64,000 nucleotides of DNA. It comes from Molanna angustata (taxonomy: Eukaryota; Arthropoda; Insecta; Trichoptera; Molannidae). Location: assembly GCA_963576475.1 (NCBI GenBank), contig OY754978.1, positions 20,645,155-20,709,154 of the forward strand. The letters are read 5' to 3'. The notes under the pieces are model-generated. The model made no database searches. It had not been told where the DNA came from and saw nothing but the letters and a program-made list of their open reading frames with translations. A program made the position numbers and the translations under genes. The stretch's first letter is position 1. Each line of letters starts with the position of its first letter. This document shows, one piece after another, positions 63,781 through 64,000 of this stretch.

Positions 63781-64000
63781 TGGTAATATTACTGGTTAAA
63801 AATTAAACCTACTTTCCTTAAACCTTCATCCCTTCCTTATCAACACTTTCCATTACCCTTTCCTTTCCCCCCACATACACTCACCATCATACAATAACTA
63901 CCCAACATCAATAAAATATAATAATTTAAATATGTGAAACTTTATAATTGGCTATTTCTTTTATATTCTTATTTACAATTAAGTATTAAAAATGTATAGC

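Overview
The window looks like AT-rich, intron- or intergenic-type DNA of an insect, most probably a moth or butterfly. The grounds are the very frequent TACCTAC/GTAGGTA motifs, R1-clade and LOA-like LINEs, RTE-type 3' ends with GAT/GAA tails, Penelope-like 3' ends, tRNA-headed SINEs with TTCGATTCC/GATTCGAAC boxes, and many short palindromic DNA elements. This is inference from sequence style, not a species identification. No complete host gene is visible. One possible host terminal exon (24649-24737, minus) and three weak coding-like patches (17601-17860, 20724-20810, 44486-44700) are the only non-transposon candidates.

Layout. 1-1125 is the 3' part of a decayed Tc1-like transposon. 1540-3135 is an old repeat (family A) split by a hAT derivative (1606-2739) with a perfect 8-bp target duplication. 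4149-13.8 kb holds SINEs, a hAT-like non-autonomous element (6400-7684), a Penelope-like 3' end (9431-9868) and a LINE-A fragment (12993-13799). 14482-15582 is a 5'-truncated R1-clade LINE. 15905-17130 and 21148-22010 are further family A copies, the second broken by a SINE and followed by a 688-bp foldback element lodged inside another SINE. 23-29 kb is mostly unrecognised AT-rich DNA with small LINE and MITE remnants.

29689-34866 is the main feature: a full-length R1-clade LINE on the minus strand (ORF1 with CCHC knuckles, ORF2 with endonuclease and reverse transcriptase), bounded by 12-bp target duplications and spoiled by one in-frame TGA. 34.9-43.4 kb has SINEs, a large AAAT/TTAA microsatellite, LINE remnants and family A copy 4. 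45597-46942 is a second LINE-A copy; 47-50.3 kb holds two kinds of palindromic MITE. 51504-54310 is a LOA-like LINE (reverse transcriptase plus RNase H) with a 14-bp target duplication. 57.9 kb to the end is a cluster of at least six LINE/SINE fragments on both strands.

How the parts relate. The SINE called SINE4 here (six copies) shares its whole 3' end with LINE-A: a CCC..GGG stem-loop, the sequence CGTGATGG and a short-unit tail. It is therefore probably moved by the LINE-A machinery. Nested insertions give a relative order: family A is older than the hAT derivative and than one SINE4 copy, and SINE2 is older than the foldback element. I saw no CRISPR array, rRNA gene, genuine tRNA gene, telomeric repeat or clearly novel gene system.
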